Positions 16,619 to 24,376 of a stretch of DNA of 64,000 bases are shown one piece after another. The notes below the pieces were generated by a model that saw nothing but the letters and a program-made list of their open reading frames with translations, did no database searches and had not been told where the DNA came from. This stretch comes from a virus. Position numbers and translations under genes: made by a program. The DNA is taken from positions 124,001 to 188,000 of the IMG/VR virus record IMGVR_UViG_3300028654_000001. One strand, written 5' to 3'. Within the stretch, counting starts at the first letter, position 1. The number at the start of each line of letters is the position of its first letter.

Positions 16619-16936
16619 CTATTGAACGACAGCGGGTGCCTTCAAGAACTCGATTTCGATGTTCTCGGTGGGGTCCCCATTGTGAAAGCGAGTGAATGGA
16701 TCTGACAGCCGATTGATATGCCGAGCATTGAGGGAAAAGGTGTACTGACCGTAGAATCCACGACCTACCCGAACCTTGAAGGATACCCGAACCTGATGGC
16801 TGTAGTCGGCGCCTAGCGGCCTGACCTCGGTTACCTCAAGAGTGGTACCCTTGGTGATCCCAAAGGCCTTGCACCCCTTGCGGACGTAGACAATGCAACC
16901 AGGGATAATCGTAGGGGAGGTGGTTGAAGTGGTCAT
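16619..16936 (-). CDS. Hypothetical beta-rich protein
   Basis: The ATG at 16936 is fixed by the promoter element four bases upstream; TTG 16942 would lie within the promoter. The 105-residue product looks like a small beta barrel (GCIVYVRKGCKAFGITKGTT). First gene of the operon 16.9-15.1 kb. Confidence 0.75.
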   Translation of the reverse strand: MTTSTTSPTIIPGCIVYVRKGCKAFGITKGTTLEVTEVRPLGADYSHQVRVSFKVRVGRGFYGQYTFSLNARHINRLSDPFTRFHNGDPTENIEIEFLKAPAVVQ

Positions 16937-16940
16937 GCTC

Positions 16941-16971
16941 AATACTACGTGTGAGAGGTTAGGATCTCACC
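16941..16971 (-). promoter_or_regulatory. Fixed-spacing promoter element
   Basis: GAGATC-N15-TAGTATT then GAGC and ATG. With a normal start about six bases after the -10, the first transcribed base would be in or next to the start codon. Confidence 0.8.
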
Positions 16972-16987
16972 AATTTATTGATTAACG

Positions 16988-17350
16988 TTAGTGGATGTTG
17001 TACTTTCTGTTGTTTTCACGCCATTCTACCCAATCTCCGTAGGTGGTGACATAGAACTTGTTGGCCGGTATATCATAGATTACCGTGGAAACATAGGGAT
17101 CTCCCATGTTGACGTAGTAGGCAACAGCTTCCCGGTGCTCCCCACCGTTGATCGTCTCTACCCCATGTCCCATGAGCCGGTTGTTGGCGAGCTGCATGGT
17201 CTCATCAGCGGCCAGGTCCGTGTGAAGGTTTATAGCCTTCTGGAAAGCTTCAGCCAATCCTTCAAGGGTCACTCGATCATCATGCCGAATTGCTTCAGCA
17301 AAAGCAGTTTGAAGGTTCTTCCGGTTGGCTATTGGAGATGGGCTAGGCAT
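16988..17350 (-). CDS. Hypothetical protein
   Basis: A 120-residue product: helical first half (NLQTAFAEAIRHDDRVTLEG), beta second half. An equally long plus-strand ORF mirrors it, but operon direction and composition favour this strand. Function unknown. Confidence 0.7.
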   Translation of the reverse strand: MPSPSPIANRKNLQTAFAEAIRHDDRVTLEGLAEAFQKAINLHTDLAADETMQLANNRLMGHGVETINGGEHREAVAYYVNMGDPYVSTVIYDIPANKFYVTTYGDWVEWRENNRKYNIH

Positions 17351-17385
17351 TAGGTGCTTCCTTTGTCAGTGCTCAACAACTTCTG

Positions 17386-17751
17386 TTACCCGTCCCGATC
17401 CATGTCCTCAGCGAGGGACTCTACCCGCTGTGCTTGCAGATTTGACTCGAGGGTGACCAGCTTCTCATCGTCGACGGTGTGCCATCGGAAGTACTTGTGC
17501 TGCTCAGGGTCGAGGGTGACATTCTCGAGCCCACAGATCGGAGTGAGACGGTCACCGTGCTTCTTGAAGATACCCCCGCGGCCCCAGCTCTCCACCAATC
17601 GGTCACCTTGATTCATTCGCTCAACAACCCACAACCGTGCCCTAAAGGACGTCGGGAATGGGCCGACCATGGTGTACTGCTCCTCATCAGGTTGGGGAAC
17701 CTTCGAGATGAAGTACTTGTTGTCGATGGTGAATCCAAGGTAGTTGTTCAT
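17386..17751 (-). CDS. Hypothetical protein
   Basis: The ATG at 17751 overlaps the upstream stop as ATGA. The 121-residue product is mixed alpha/beta (LGFTIDNKYFISKVPQPDEE). No motif recognised. Confidence 0.72.
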   Translation of the reverse strand: MNNYLGFTIDNKYFISKVPQPDEEQYTMVGPFPTSFRARLWVVERMNQGDRLVESWGRGGIFKKHGDRLTPICGLENVTLDPEQHKYFRWHTVDDEKLVTLESNLQAQRVESLAEDMDRDG

Positions 17752-18056
17752 GACTGCAGACACTTCCGCTGGTACTCCTCAAAGAGGGGCTTCAGAGCTT
17801 CATTGGTTTGATTGATGGCTTCGATTCGATCTCGGTTTCGGTCCTCTGGGTAGCAGTTGACTAAGAACCACTCTGGATCGGCCCAGAACTTCCCACCCTC
17901 ACCAAGCAAACCCATGAACCTGAACTCAGTCGAGTTCCACTTCCGGTCACTCCTCGCCACTTGAGTGAAGTATTCGATGAAGTCCTCACGTCTACCAGGG
18001 GGAGCTTCCGCGAGCTTCTCTAGGACGTCGTAGACACGAGCAAAGAGGTCTTTCAT
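17748..18056 (-). CDS. Helical hypothetical protein
   Basis: A 102-residue helical product containing a WNSTEFRFMGLLGEGGKFWA segment. Linked by ATGA overlaps to both neighbours. Confidence 0.72.
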   Translation of the reverse strand: MKDLFARVYDVLEKLAEAPPGRREDFIEYFTQVARSDRKWNSTEFRFMGLLGEGGKFWADPEWFLVNCYPEDRNRDRIEAINQTNEALKPLFEEYQRKCLQS

Positions 18057-18367
18057 TGATTACCCTCAGCAGTAACTTTCTTGGGTTTGGCAAACCGATC
18101 AAAGGAATCGACTACGTTGCCATCAGAACCAGTTATCGAGTATCGGCTAAGTCTCGAGTGGGTTTTGAGGCCGTGCTCATCCATCCAAGAGGTTAGTTCT
18201 TCAACGGTGGACCCTCGAGCAATTATCTCTTCGGTGCCACCATAAATTCCGATCCACCCAATGGTCATGAACTCTGGTGCTCTCAGCACCATCTCGAGTT
18301 TGAAGGGGAGACTAGGATCATCCTCGTGATCACTTTCACCTGTGTGCTTGATGAGTTTTACGGTCAT
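18053..18367 (-). CDS. Hypothetical protein
   Basis: A 104-residue alpha/beta product; the centre contains a strand-turn-helix (STVEELTSWMDEHGLKTHSR). Couples to 17748-18056 by ATGA. Confidence 0.72.
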   Translation of the reverse strand: MTVKLIKHTGESDHEDDPSLPFKLEMVLRAPEFMTIGWIGIYGGTEEIIARGSTVEELTSWMDEHGLKTHSRLSRYSITGSDGNVVDSFDRFAKPKKVTAEGNQ

Positions 18368-18369
18368 GA

Positions 18370-18627
18370 CTACAACGCCTCTTCCAGGTAGCCGTCCCCA
18401 GCATCAAACATCTTGGTGATGCGTCTTCCAGAGCCATCGGTTAGGTATATGGTCTCTCCTCGTTCCATGGCCTTCTCAGCATCTTCACATCGTTTGGAGA
18501 ACTCGGATCCATCAAGGACAATTCCCTTGCCCTTTTTGAAGTCGAGAAGGATCCCTTCGGTCCAAGCCATGAAGTATTCTCGGTTGAGCTCAAAAACTTC
18601 TGGTTCTTTGGTTTTGGTTTTAGGCAT
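18370..18627 (-). CDS. Small basic-start hypothetical protein
   Basis: ATG 18627 (MPKTKTKEPEVF) lies just after the upstream stop at 18632 and is preferred to the longer frame starting at 18744. The 85-residue product has a helix and a C-terminal beta hairpin. Function unknown. Confidence 0.7.
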   Translation of the reverse strand: MPKTKTKEPEVFELNREYFMAWTEGILLDFKKGKGIVLDGSEFSKRCEDAEKAMERGETIYLTDGSGRRITKMFDAGDGYLEEAL

Positions 18628-18631
18628 GGTT

Positions 18632-18889
18632 CTACCAAGTTTTTGCTCGTACAACCCAGCTCTTGGAGTCGAGCCAGGCTCGAAGCGTGTCCCAGGAGCA
18701 ATTATCAGACTTTGGATTCTCTCTGAAGTAGAGAGCATAGACATCGTCGAAGGTCATGTCCTTATCTCTGACCTTGAGCGGTGGTTGGGGATCGGATAGA
18801 TCAAGGATGCCCTCGGGGGTACGCTTCTCCAGGATGACTTTCTGGTTACCGGTGAAGGGTTGGGCACCTAGGTTTGGGTTTAATGTCAT
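18632..18889 (-). CDS. Small hypothetical protein
   Basis: An 85-residue product with a C-terminal helix-turn-helix-like stretch (DDVYALYFRENPKSDNCSWD). Its ATG overlaps the upstream stop as ATGA. Confidence 0.7.
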   Translation of the reverse strand: MTLNPNLGAQPFTGNQKVILEKRTPEGILDLSDPQPPLKVRDKDMTFDDVYALYFRENPKSDNCSWDTLRAWLDSKSWVVRAKTW

Positions 18890-19203
18890 ATAGAATCTAG
18901 CTCAAGGGATAGTAGTGTCATCCGACTTCTGGATGACAGCGGTTGGGGGTCAAACATTGGATCGGCAAGGACTATTGAAGCCTCAGAGGTTGTGCTCCAC
19001 TGGTCCTCAAGTTCACGGGCAACTTGAAGGTAAAGGTGAGCTTCTTGGGGTGCTTGAAGAGCATTATCATAGGCTGCCAAGCATTGTCGGCGAGCCTCGA
19101 TGACTGGATCCTGATCCTCAAAGGGTGTTGCCTCTACGTTCAAATCCCAAGCTTCGGAGCTAAGGCTACGAGCTCGGATGATTAGTTGACTTAGCGACCT
19201 CAT
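18886..19203 (-). CDS. Helical protein with basic amphipathic N-terminus
   Basis: The 105-residue product starts MRSLSQLIIRARSLSSEA, loosely like the MNDL...RV leader on other genes. The start is fixed by the promoter element four bases upstream. First gene of the 19.2-17.4 kb operon. Confidence 0.72.
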   Translation of the reverse strand: MRSLSQLIIRARSLSSEAWDLNVEATPFEDQDPVIEARRQCLAAYDNALQAPQEAHLYLQVARELEDQWSTTSEASIVLADPMFDPQPLSSRSRMTLLSLELDSI

Positions 19204-19207
19204 AACC

Positions 19208-19238
19208 AGTACTACAAGTGATAGGGTTGGATCTCACC
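19208..19238 (-). promoter_or_regulatory. Fixed-spacing promoter element
   Basis: GAGATC-N15-TAGTACT, then GGTT and ATG 19203. Confidence 0.8.
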
Positions 19239-19249
19239 AAAAACCTTGA

Positions 19250-19852
19250 TTATTTGGTCCTAGTAACTTCTACCACCTTGGAGGGGCTTACGGTGACAGT
19301 GAACTTCTTAGGTTTATAGGTTCCGAGGTGAATAGTGTAGCTACCGGGCACGAACTTGTCCGAGAACGTCTCATCGCATATGGACCGATTGGTATTGACG
19401 CGCATACCCTTCCCATGGGCCAGAACGAAGTCGACTGCTACACTCTCTTGAGCCCTCTTCTCACGGTCCTCAACCGTATCCCACAAGTGATAGACCTTCT
19501 TGTCCTGATGGGCAGTCTTGAACTGAGCAGCCGCCTCACAGCAGGCAAGAATGAACTTAATTCGGTTGGTTACTAGATCTAGGTCATCGGATGCTTGACT
19601 CTGGTGACTAACTGTCACCCTTAGGGTGGATTGAAGAAACTCATTCCCAGCCGCATCCTTGATTAGTACCTTCCCAGCACCAAAGGTGACCGTCCACTCA
19701 GCGGTGATAGTGCAATCGGTACCAAACTTTTTGAGAGTAATGTAGGTTGGATAGTCTCGAATCTTCTCAGCTCCATCGATCACTAGTGTTTGGAGTGAGG
19801 TGGCAAGATCAACGTTCGCTTTGGCGAGGTTGTCGAGTTCGAGGTGGGTCAT
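19250..19852 (-). CDS. Hypothetical protein with C-terminal beta domain
   Basis: The ATG at 19852 (MTHLELDNL) follows the promoter element by four bases and is preferred to 19870. The 200-residue product has a central beta region and a helix with CC, ending in a strand-rich segment (FVPGSYTIHLGTYKPKKFTV). Function unknown. Confidence 0.75.
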   Translation of the reverse strand: MTHLELDNLAKANVDLATSLQTLVIDGAEKIRDYPTYITLKKFGTDCTITAEWTVTFGAGKVLIKDAAGNEFLQSTLRVTVSHQSQASDDLDLVTNRIKFILACCEAAAQFKTAHQDKKVYHLWDTVEDREKRAQESVAVDFVLAHGKGMRVNTNRSICDETFSDKFVPGSYTIHLGTYKPKKFTVTVSPSKVVEVTRTK

Positions 19853-19856
19853 GTCC

Positions 19857-19887
19857 TGTATTACGTGCAAGTAAGGTTGATCTCATC
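19857..19887 (-). promoter_or_regulatory. Fixed-spacing promoter element
   Basis: GAGATC-N15-TAATACA, then GGAC and ATG 19852. Confidence 0.75.
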
Positions 19888-19972
19888 AAGTTACCCAATA
19901 AATTAGAACTCCAAAGAAAGTATGTTACGTTTTGGTTATAAGCTGTCACTTTTTACGCGTCAACTCAAGCCC

Positions 19973-20007
19973 TGTCATGGGGTGCTGAGGGGTGTCATGG
20001 GGTGCTG
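19973..20007. repeat. Tandem direct repeat, 20-bp period
   Basis: TGTCATGGGGTGCTG occurs at 19973-19987 and again at 19993-20007, separated by five bases. Short tandem repeats in a non-coding region can be protein-binding iterons; only two copies are present. Confidence 0.6.
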
Positions 20008-20183
20008 TGAGGCCTGCACGAAATAATACTTTCGGCCTGATTTACTTGGCAACCAGATTTCTTAGGGGTCCTAAAAATCAATGTGCCAAGGTGTGCCGAC
20101 AGGTGCCTGAAATTACTAGGCACTCTCGATAGCGGGCAACACACCCTAAACCTCTGTATTAACCTTCAACCAATGTAACGAAA

Positions 20184-20271
20184 CGGCCGGCCCTGGGTTA
20201 CAGTCAACGGGAAATCCAAGTACGGATCCTTGGGTACAATAACGAGAACCGCAGATACCCAGGACAGGCCG
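20184..20271 (-). ncRNA. Structured RNA candidate, copy 1
   Basis: Outer arms CGGCC(ggc)CCTGGGT and ACCCAGG(aca)GGCCG enclose a core whose minus strand reads ACCCAAGGATC, CG, TACTTGGAT, T, TCCC. The core matches the 34-kb element in 22 of about 25 positions, while the outer stems differ in sequence. No function is assigned. Confidence 0.45.
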
Positions 20272-20377
20272 CTCATCCTTTTGGCAAAGATCGTCCACCG
20301 ACGTTTGTTTCAATTCACGCCTGTTAGGCGACTATGATCCTATACCCTAAGTAGCCGCAGAGGTCATCATTAAAAGA

Positions 20378-20424
20378 GAACGACCCCTAAGTTCGTGGAT
20401 TTTACCCTGACTTAGAGGTCGTTC
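20378..20424 (-). terminator. Hairpin terminator of the GAACGACC family
   Basis: GAACGACCCCTAAG and CTTAGAGGTCGTTC pair over 14 bases with one mismatch. On the minus strand the stem is followed by TCTCTTTT. Two sister copies occur at 20924 and 39238. Confidence 0.75.
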
Positions 20425-20506
20425 AACCTTGCGCTGGGAGCCCTCCCTAACAAGGTATGCTCTCTAACTACAAGAAATCCACAAGAATGGCAAGCGAATA
20501 TTTCTT

Positions 20507-20537
20507 GTTGAGATCCCTCCACTTGAAACGTAGTATT
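20507..20537 (+). promoter_or_regulatory. Fixed-spacing promoter element
   Basis: GAGATC-N15-TAGTATT on the plus strand, then GGAC and ATG 20542. Confidence 0.8.
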
Positions 20538-20541
20538 GGAC

Positions 20542-20874
20542 ATGAAAATCAAACGAAAGCCACGACAGGTTCTGAGCCCTAAAGAAGGCGACCTTCGGGT
20601 GTGGTGGTGGGTGCCTCAGGTACCTACTAAGTCTTTCACTGTACCTGTTGATTCCATCGAGATGGGTGTATGGATAATGGATATCCTCGCCCAGTATGAT
20701 CTCTTTCAGTACGAGAATCGAATCAAGCCTGACTACAGCAATGCCGGCGGTATTCAACAGTGGTCATTGGACACTGATGGAGAAGGTACCCCAGGATGGG
20801 AAGAGTGGGCAGATCCCGAGACAGGTGAGGATGATCCTCGTAAGTACCTGGAAGATAAGAAAAAGACCAAATAA
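20542..20874 (+). CDS. Hypothetical protein, Trp-rich
   Basis: The start ATG at 20542 is set by the promoter element. The 110-residue product begins basic (MKIKRKPRQVLSPKEGDLRV), is Trp-rich (VWWWVPQ) and ends in an acidic then Lys-rich tail. An isolated single-gene unit bounded by terminators on both sides. Confidence 0.75.
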   Translation: MKIKRKPRQVLSPKEGDLRVWWWVPQVPTKSFTVPVDSIEMGVWIMDILAQYDLFQYENRIKPDYSNAGGIQQWSLDTDGEGTPGWEEWADPETGEDDPRKYLEDKKKTK

Positions 20875-20923
20875 CGAAAGGCCTCCTCGGTGTGCGCTGG
20901 CTGCGCGTCAAGGCCACAAAAGG

Positions 20924-20961
20924 GAACGACCCCCGGAGAAAGGAAAATCCGGAGGTCGCTC
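20924..20961 (-). terminator. Hairpin terminator of the GAACGACC family
   Basis: GAACGACCCCCGGA and TCCGGAGGTCGCTC pair; on the minus strand the stem is followed by CCCTTTTG. It lies just past the end of the leftward operon 22.8-21.0 kb. Confidence 0.8.
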
Positions 20962-21014
20962 GACCTATGCCCAAACAACTAACTAACCGATCTTTTGGAG
21001 ATCCGAGTCCCAAC

Positions 21015-21506
21015 CTACTTCAAGTTCAACTGTAAGTCAAGTTCTATTGAGGGGATTGTTACGGGTGGTGGCTCGCCCCAACCAGCATCCACGAAGTCCT
21101 GAACAAAGCTTGAGTCTGGAATGATAGGCTTACCTTTCGTGTTCATGTAGTACTCGCCAGTAACAATTCGGGCTATCGATAACTTGACTGCCTCTTTCAG
21201 GTGTTCGGTAGTCTGTAGTGTAACCCATAAACCCCCGCCCCAAGGCTTCACAAGGCTTCTATGTTGATCAGGAGGATCATAGTCCCCTCGTAAGTCCCAC
21301 TTGGCAAAGTACAACTCGAGGGTTGGTAGATAGACAACCGTGAACATCAAGTACACAGGCTTGGTCTCCACCTTCCCGAACTTAGAGGGCTCTAGTAAGT
21401 CACACAACTTGATCTCACTCGCCAAGCATACCCGGCAGGGTATGTTCTCATCAAGTTTGATCCCTCCTGATCCGATCCCACTCATATGTAAGTCTGCTGT
21501 GTTCAT
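21015..21506 (-). CDS. Hypothetical protein with CRVC and LCD motif
   Basis: A 163-residue product with PCRVCLASEIKLCDLLEPSK near the N-terminus, possibly metal-binding, then an alpha/beta region. Last gene before the terminator at 20961. Function unknown. Confidence 0.72.
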   Translation of the reverse strand: MNTADLHMSGIGSGGIKLDENIPCRVCLASEIKLCDLLEPSKFGKVETKPVYLMFTVVYLPTLELYFAKWDLRGDYDPPDQHRSLVKPWGGGLWVTLQTTEHLKEAVKLSIARIVTGEYYMNTKGKPIIPDSSFVQDFVDAGWGEPPPVTIPSIELDLQLNLK

Positions 21507-21799
21507 TTTCTACCCTTCTGTGCTTCTTGGAATAAATCGAGTAGGAAGCGCCTGAATCTAGCCCCTTCTTCGTCTGAGATCTCCTCTTGCTCTTGATAGG
21601 AGTCGATTAGTCTGATGAGGCCGGCAAGCAACGGCTCATTCTTCAGAGCTGCCCGCTTGATACTTACGGCTTCCTGAACCCATTGAATGTTGTGTACGGC
21701 AAGAACATTACCGTTTTCATGGGCTTTTAGGCCACGTTCCCAGTCATCAACAGCAACTTCAGCGGCCTTCACAATTTCAGCATCATGGTTGTGTAACAT
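21503..21799 (-). CDS. Helical hypothetical protein
   Basis: A 98-residue helical product (KAAEVAVDDWERGLKAHENG). ATGA overlap with 21015-21506. Function unknown. Confidence 0.72.
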   Translation of the reverse strand: MLHNHDAEIVKAAEVAVDDWERGLKAHENGNVLAVHNIQWVQEAVSIKRAALKNEPLLAGLIRLIDSYQEQEEISDEEGARFRRFLLDLFQEAQKGRK

Positions 21800-22055
21800 T
21801 TAAAGTCTCCACGAAAGGGATCTCTGGGAAGTAGTAGATCGTGTCACGCCCCAAAGAATCCTCTTTGACGCCTCTAACAGCCTCACAGATGTCTTCTGAG
21901 TTGAGTTCTGTCGTACAGGCCACAGCGGCCATCAACTCACCTAGCGGGGCTACTACGGCCAAGCAAGCCTTACCATACATGTTGCGGCCAGAGTAGGATC
22001 GACACTGAAGACCATCGGCCTCGAGGAGTTGTTGGAGTAGATGTTTTTCACCCAT
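21783..22055 (-). CDS. Small conserved-looking hypothetical protein
   Basis: A 90-residue alpha/beta product with LLEADGLQCRSYSGRNMYGK, a pattern I associate with short hypothetical proteins that recur in phages. Overlaps the next gene by 17 bases. Confidence 0.75.
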   Translation of the reverse strand: MGEKHLLQQLLEADGLQCRSYSGRNMYGKACLAVVAPLGELMAAVACTTELNSEDICEAVRGVKEDSLGRDTIYYFPEIPFVETLNVTQP

Positions 22056-22582
22056 TAGGTTCTCCGCTTGTTGGTTTGTTCAAGTTCCCTAGTATCCCCC
22101 TCAAGATCTGGATCTTCCTGCTGGCTTAGTACGGCCTCCCGAGTACCCAAAGACCAAAGAGCTACAATCCCACTCAAGTACCACTCAACTTGATCCCTTG
22201 AATCGTCAAGAATGTCCCCGCAACCGCTTAGAAGGGGTCCTACATAGACACTGGAACAATATGAGGGTACTCTTCTACAGATCTCTTGAAGTTTATCTTC
22301 AAACCCAGCACTTACTTTCTCAGAGGTTAGTACTGTTATACGGCCCTCTCGTTCTCCAATGAATAGGACATTGTGTAGTAATAGTCTAACATATAACTGC
22401 TCGATAATCCAAATGATTTTCTGGTCGTGGTCCTTAGTCCAGATAACAGCGAAGTCATGAAAACTCATCAACGGAACCCAGACAAAAGCTCGAAGAATAG
22501 AGTAGTGAGCCCCACTAGCCAGACCCTCAACTGATGAACTCTCATCATACAGGGTGTTGAAAAACTCAGAGTACTTATGCAT
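22055..22582 (-). CDS. Hypothetical protein
   Basis: ATG 22582 has AAGG upstream; TTG 22603, directly after the preceding stop, is an alternative. The 175-residue product is mixed with a hydrophobic central segment (IIWIIEQLYVRLLLHNVLFI), perhaps a buried helix or membrane-associated region. Confidence 0.65.
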   Translation of the reverse strand: MHKYSEFFNTLYDESSSVEGLASGAHYSILRAFVWVPLMSFHDFAVIWTKDHDQKIIWIIEQLYVRLLLHNVLFIGEREGRITVLTSEKVSAGFEDKLQEICRRVPSYCSSVYVGPLLSGCGDILDDSRDQVEWYLSGIVALWSLGTREAVLSQQEDPDLEGDTRELEQTNKRRT

Positions 22583-22603
22583 GTAGGTAGCGACCTTATA
22601 CAA

Positions 22604-22825
22604 TCAGGTCTCTGCTCGTGGGATTGACCAACTCACCTGTAATTGCCCTTCTTCGGGCTCCCAAACTGTGAGGGTCAGGTTCACACTATCCGCACTCTTC
22701 ACTTGGTAGGCCCCACCGGGGCTGAGCTCAATCTTCGGTGCAAAACCTTGAACGATGAGTCTCTTGGCCGCGGCCGTTGCCTTTTCTTGAGCTTTTTGAG
22801 CCATAACTAGACTGCTGTATGCCAT
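22604..22825 (-). CDS. Small hypothetical protein
   Basis: A 73-residue product: N-terminal helix (VMAQKAQEKATAAAKRLIVQ) and C-terminal beta hairpins. Lies two bases from the next gene. Confidence 0.68.
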   Translation of the reverse strand: MAYSSLVMAQKAQEKATAAAKRLIVQGFAPKIELSPGGAYQVKSADSVNLTLTVWEPEEGQLQVSWSIPRAET

Positions 22826-22827
22826 GA

Positions 22828-23139
22828 TTACCCTCTACCTGTAAGCTTCTTGTACTCAGCAACGCAGTGTGTACAGCAGTGGTCTAGGTGTTGGTTTGTG
22901 ATCTTAACGTTGACATCCCAGCCGCCAGTGGCCTTTCGTTCTGTTCCAAACGGCTTGACGCTTCCACAAAGGCTTGCAGTGTCAATCCCACCTGACCTAA
23001 ACAACTTGGTAGCGACCTTTCGGATGTGCCACCGAGCGTTAGCCCCAGCAACTGTACTCTCACAGAAGCTGTACTCCGGAGTTTCATCTGGAGCATAAGT
23101 TCCTGGTTGAATTCGCGGGTTTTTGGTGAACTTGAACAT
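22828..23139 (-). CDS. Small protein with C-terminal CCTHC motif
   Basis: A 103-residue product ending in HLDHCCTHCVAEYKKL, with further Cys at CEST and LCG; a zinc site is likely. First gene of the 23.1-21.0 kb operon; the promoter element sits seven bases before its ATG. Confidence 0.75.
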   Translation of the reverse strand: MFKFTKNPRIQPGTYAPDETPEYSFCESTVAGANARWHIRKVATKLFRSGGIDTASLCGSVKPFGTERKATGGWDVNVKITNQHLDHCCTHCVAEYKKLTGRG

Positions 23140-23146
23140 GATGCTT

Positions 23147-23176
23147 AGTACTACACTTGAGAGTGCTAGATCTCAC
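23147..23176 (-). promoter_or_regulatory. Fixed-spacing promoter element
   Basis: GAGATC-N15-TAGTACT, seven bases before ATG 23139. It overlaps the stop of the upstream gene. Confidence 0.75.
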
Positions 23177-23397
23177 TACTTTGATCTAACCAAGAATACA
23201 CCCCAGAATACACGGCATCCGGAGTCCTCGAGGGCCTTTCCGACCACTTCGGCCGCCCGCTGCCTACGTGATAGCGTGGGGACGTAGGGATCCTCCTTAC
23301 GAGTACACTTCTCCTTGAGCTCTTCGTACGAGTTGAAGGAGGTACAAGCCTTGGTGCACCGGTCTAACTCAGCGATGGGTGGTAGGTCGACTGCCAT
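23176..23397 (-). CDS. Small Cys-containing hypothetical protein
   Basis: A 73-residue product with C..C in LDRCTKACTS and two further Cys. Its stop codon lies on the edge of the promoter element for the next gene. Confidence 0.68.
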   Translation of the reverse strand: MAVDLPPIAELDRCTKACTSFNSYEELKEKCTRKEDPYVPTLSRRQRAAEVVGKALEDSGCRVFWGVFLVRSK

Positions 23398-23405
23398 GTT
23401 AGTTC

Positions 23406-23675
23406 CTAGGGTAGTAGGGTTCGGGTCTCGTTCTTTAGTCTTACAAGTTGAGCTCTTCGAAGAACTTTCGGGGTGGCCGGATAAAAGCGAACTCGGTCAG
23501 CTAGTTTTCCGGGTCGGTGCCCAGTTTCCTTGCTGAGAGTAATTCCATTGTTCAAGGTGAGGGTGCGCTGAGTAGTTGAAACTACAGTGAACTCCCATAC
23601 CAAGCCGGGCTCGAATCGAAAGAAAATATCCCTAATCTTGACATTTTTGAAGGCGTATACTTGATCTGGTGTCAT
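23406..23675 (-). CDS. Small beta-rich hypothetical protein
   Basis: ATG 23675 overlaps the upstream stop as ATGA and is preferred to 23708. The 89-residue product is beta-rich (VWEFTVVSTTQRTLTLNNGI) with a basic C-terminus. Confidence 0.7.
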   Translation of the reverse strand: MTPDQVYAFKNVKIRDIFFRFEPGLVWEFTVVSTTQRTLTLNNGITLSKETGHRPGKLADRVRFYPATPKVLRRAQLVRLKNETRTLLP

Positions 23676-23875
23676 TCTGCTATCGTCTTGGGGTTTACAC
23701 TCAGGCAACCATTGTTCGGCAACTTTGACTCAAAGCTGGGACCAATGTGCTCATGGGTCTCATAAATGCGGAGTCTAGCCTCTTCAGGTGATTCCGCCTC
23801 AACCTCAACCTCATGATCTGAGCCTACCCCAATAGCACCAATCGGACGCCCATGGAATCTTAGAATGAACTTCAT
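23672..23875 (-). CDS. Small hypothetical protein
   Basis: A 67-residue alpha/beta product (MKFILRFHGRPIGAIGVGSD). ATGA overlaps on both sides. Confidence 0.7.
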   Translation of the reverse strand: MKFILRFHGRPIGAIGVGSDHEVEVEAESPEEARLRIYETHEHIGPSFESKLPNNGCLSVNPKTIAE

Positions 23876-24138
23876 GGTTTCATCTTCGCTGGTATCGAGG
23901 GAAGGGTCTTCCTAGTCTGCTGCTGATGTCGTCGGTGCTCCGACAGCCACCCGCGGGCAAATGCCTTATCGGGCTCTCGGAGGACTTCAGTAGTACTAGC
24001 CAACTTGACCATGGCGTCTAGGCTACCTGCTCGCTGCTGCTCGGACATATCCCAGAATCGCTCTCGGCCAAGAGCTTCGTGGTCGTAAGGACCCGTTGCT
24101 TTAAGAAGGGGTCCACATTGGACTGATGAACGTGCCAT
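23872..24138 (-). CDS. Small basic helical protein
   Basis: An 88-residue helical product with a basic tail (RRHQQQTRKTLPSIPAKMKP). First gene of a small operon; the promoter element is four bases upstream. Confidence 0.72.
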   Translation of the reverse strand: MARSSVQCGPLLKATGPYDHEALGRERFWDMSEQQRAGSLDAMVKLASTTEVLREPDKAFARGWLSEHRRHQQQTRKTLPSIPAKMKP

Positions 24139-24142
24139 GACC

Positions 24143-24173
24143 TAGACTACACATGAGGTAGGTAGATCTCACC
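24143..24173 (-). promoter_or_regulatory. Fixed-spacing promoter element
   Basis: GAGATC-N15-TAGTCTA, then GGTC and ATG 24138. Confidence 0.75.
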
Positions 24174-24180
24174 AAAAAAA

Positions 24181-24321
24181 TCAACAACCATCTCCCTCCT
24201 CTAGTTCTGGTTGCTCCATGATGTTTGGCGAGTACTCCGAATCATCTGGCTCTAAGACCAAACCCACCGTCGTGGTTAGGATGAGGGATACGGCCAACGG
24301 GAAGAATACATCAATCAGCAT
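24181..24321 (-). CDS. 46-residue membrane peptide
   Basis: Read by eye. MLIDVFFPLAVSLILTTTVG begins a hydrophobic helix, followed by an acidic tail ending in EEGDGC. Hydrophobic-then-acidic organisation suggests a small single-span membrane protein; no strong ribosome site. It reads into the promoter of 24138. Confidence 0.5.
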   Translation of the reverse strand: MLIDVFFPLAVSLILTTTVGLVLEPDDSEYSPNIMEQPELEEGDGC

Positions 24322-24376
24322 TTCAGTGGCTTTCTGTCGAGTTCCTGGTTAGAGTCGTTCAACTCGAGAGACCCTA

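Larger units (their letters stand above)
19888..20506. other. Non-coding control region
   Basis: About 620 bp without a convincing gene between a leftward and a rightward promoter. It contains a tandem 20-bp repeat (19973-20007), a structured RNA candidate (20184-20271) and a hairpin terminator (20378-20424). It could serve as a replication or transcription control locus. Confidence 0.6.

Noticed and set aside
16991-17353. Plus-strand 120-codon ORF
   Set aside because: Exact mirror of 16988-17350; the minus gene fits the operon and has better composition.
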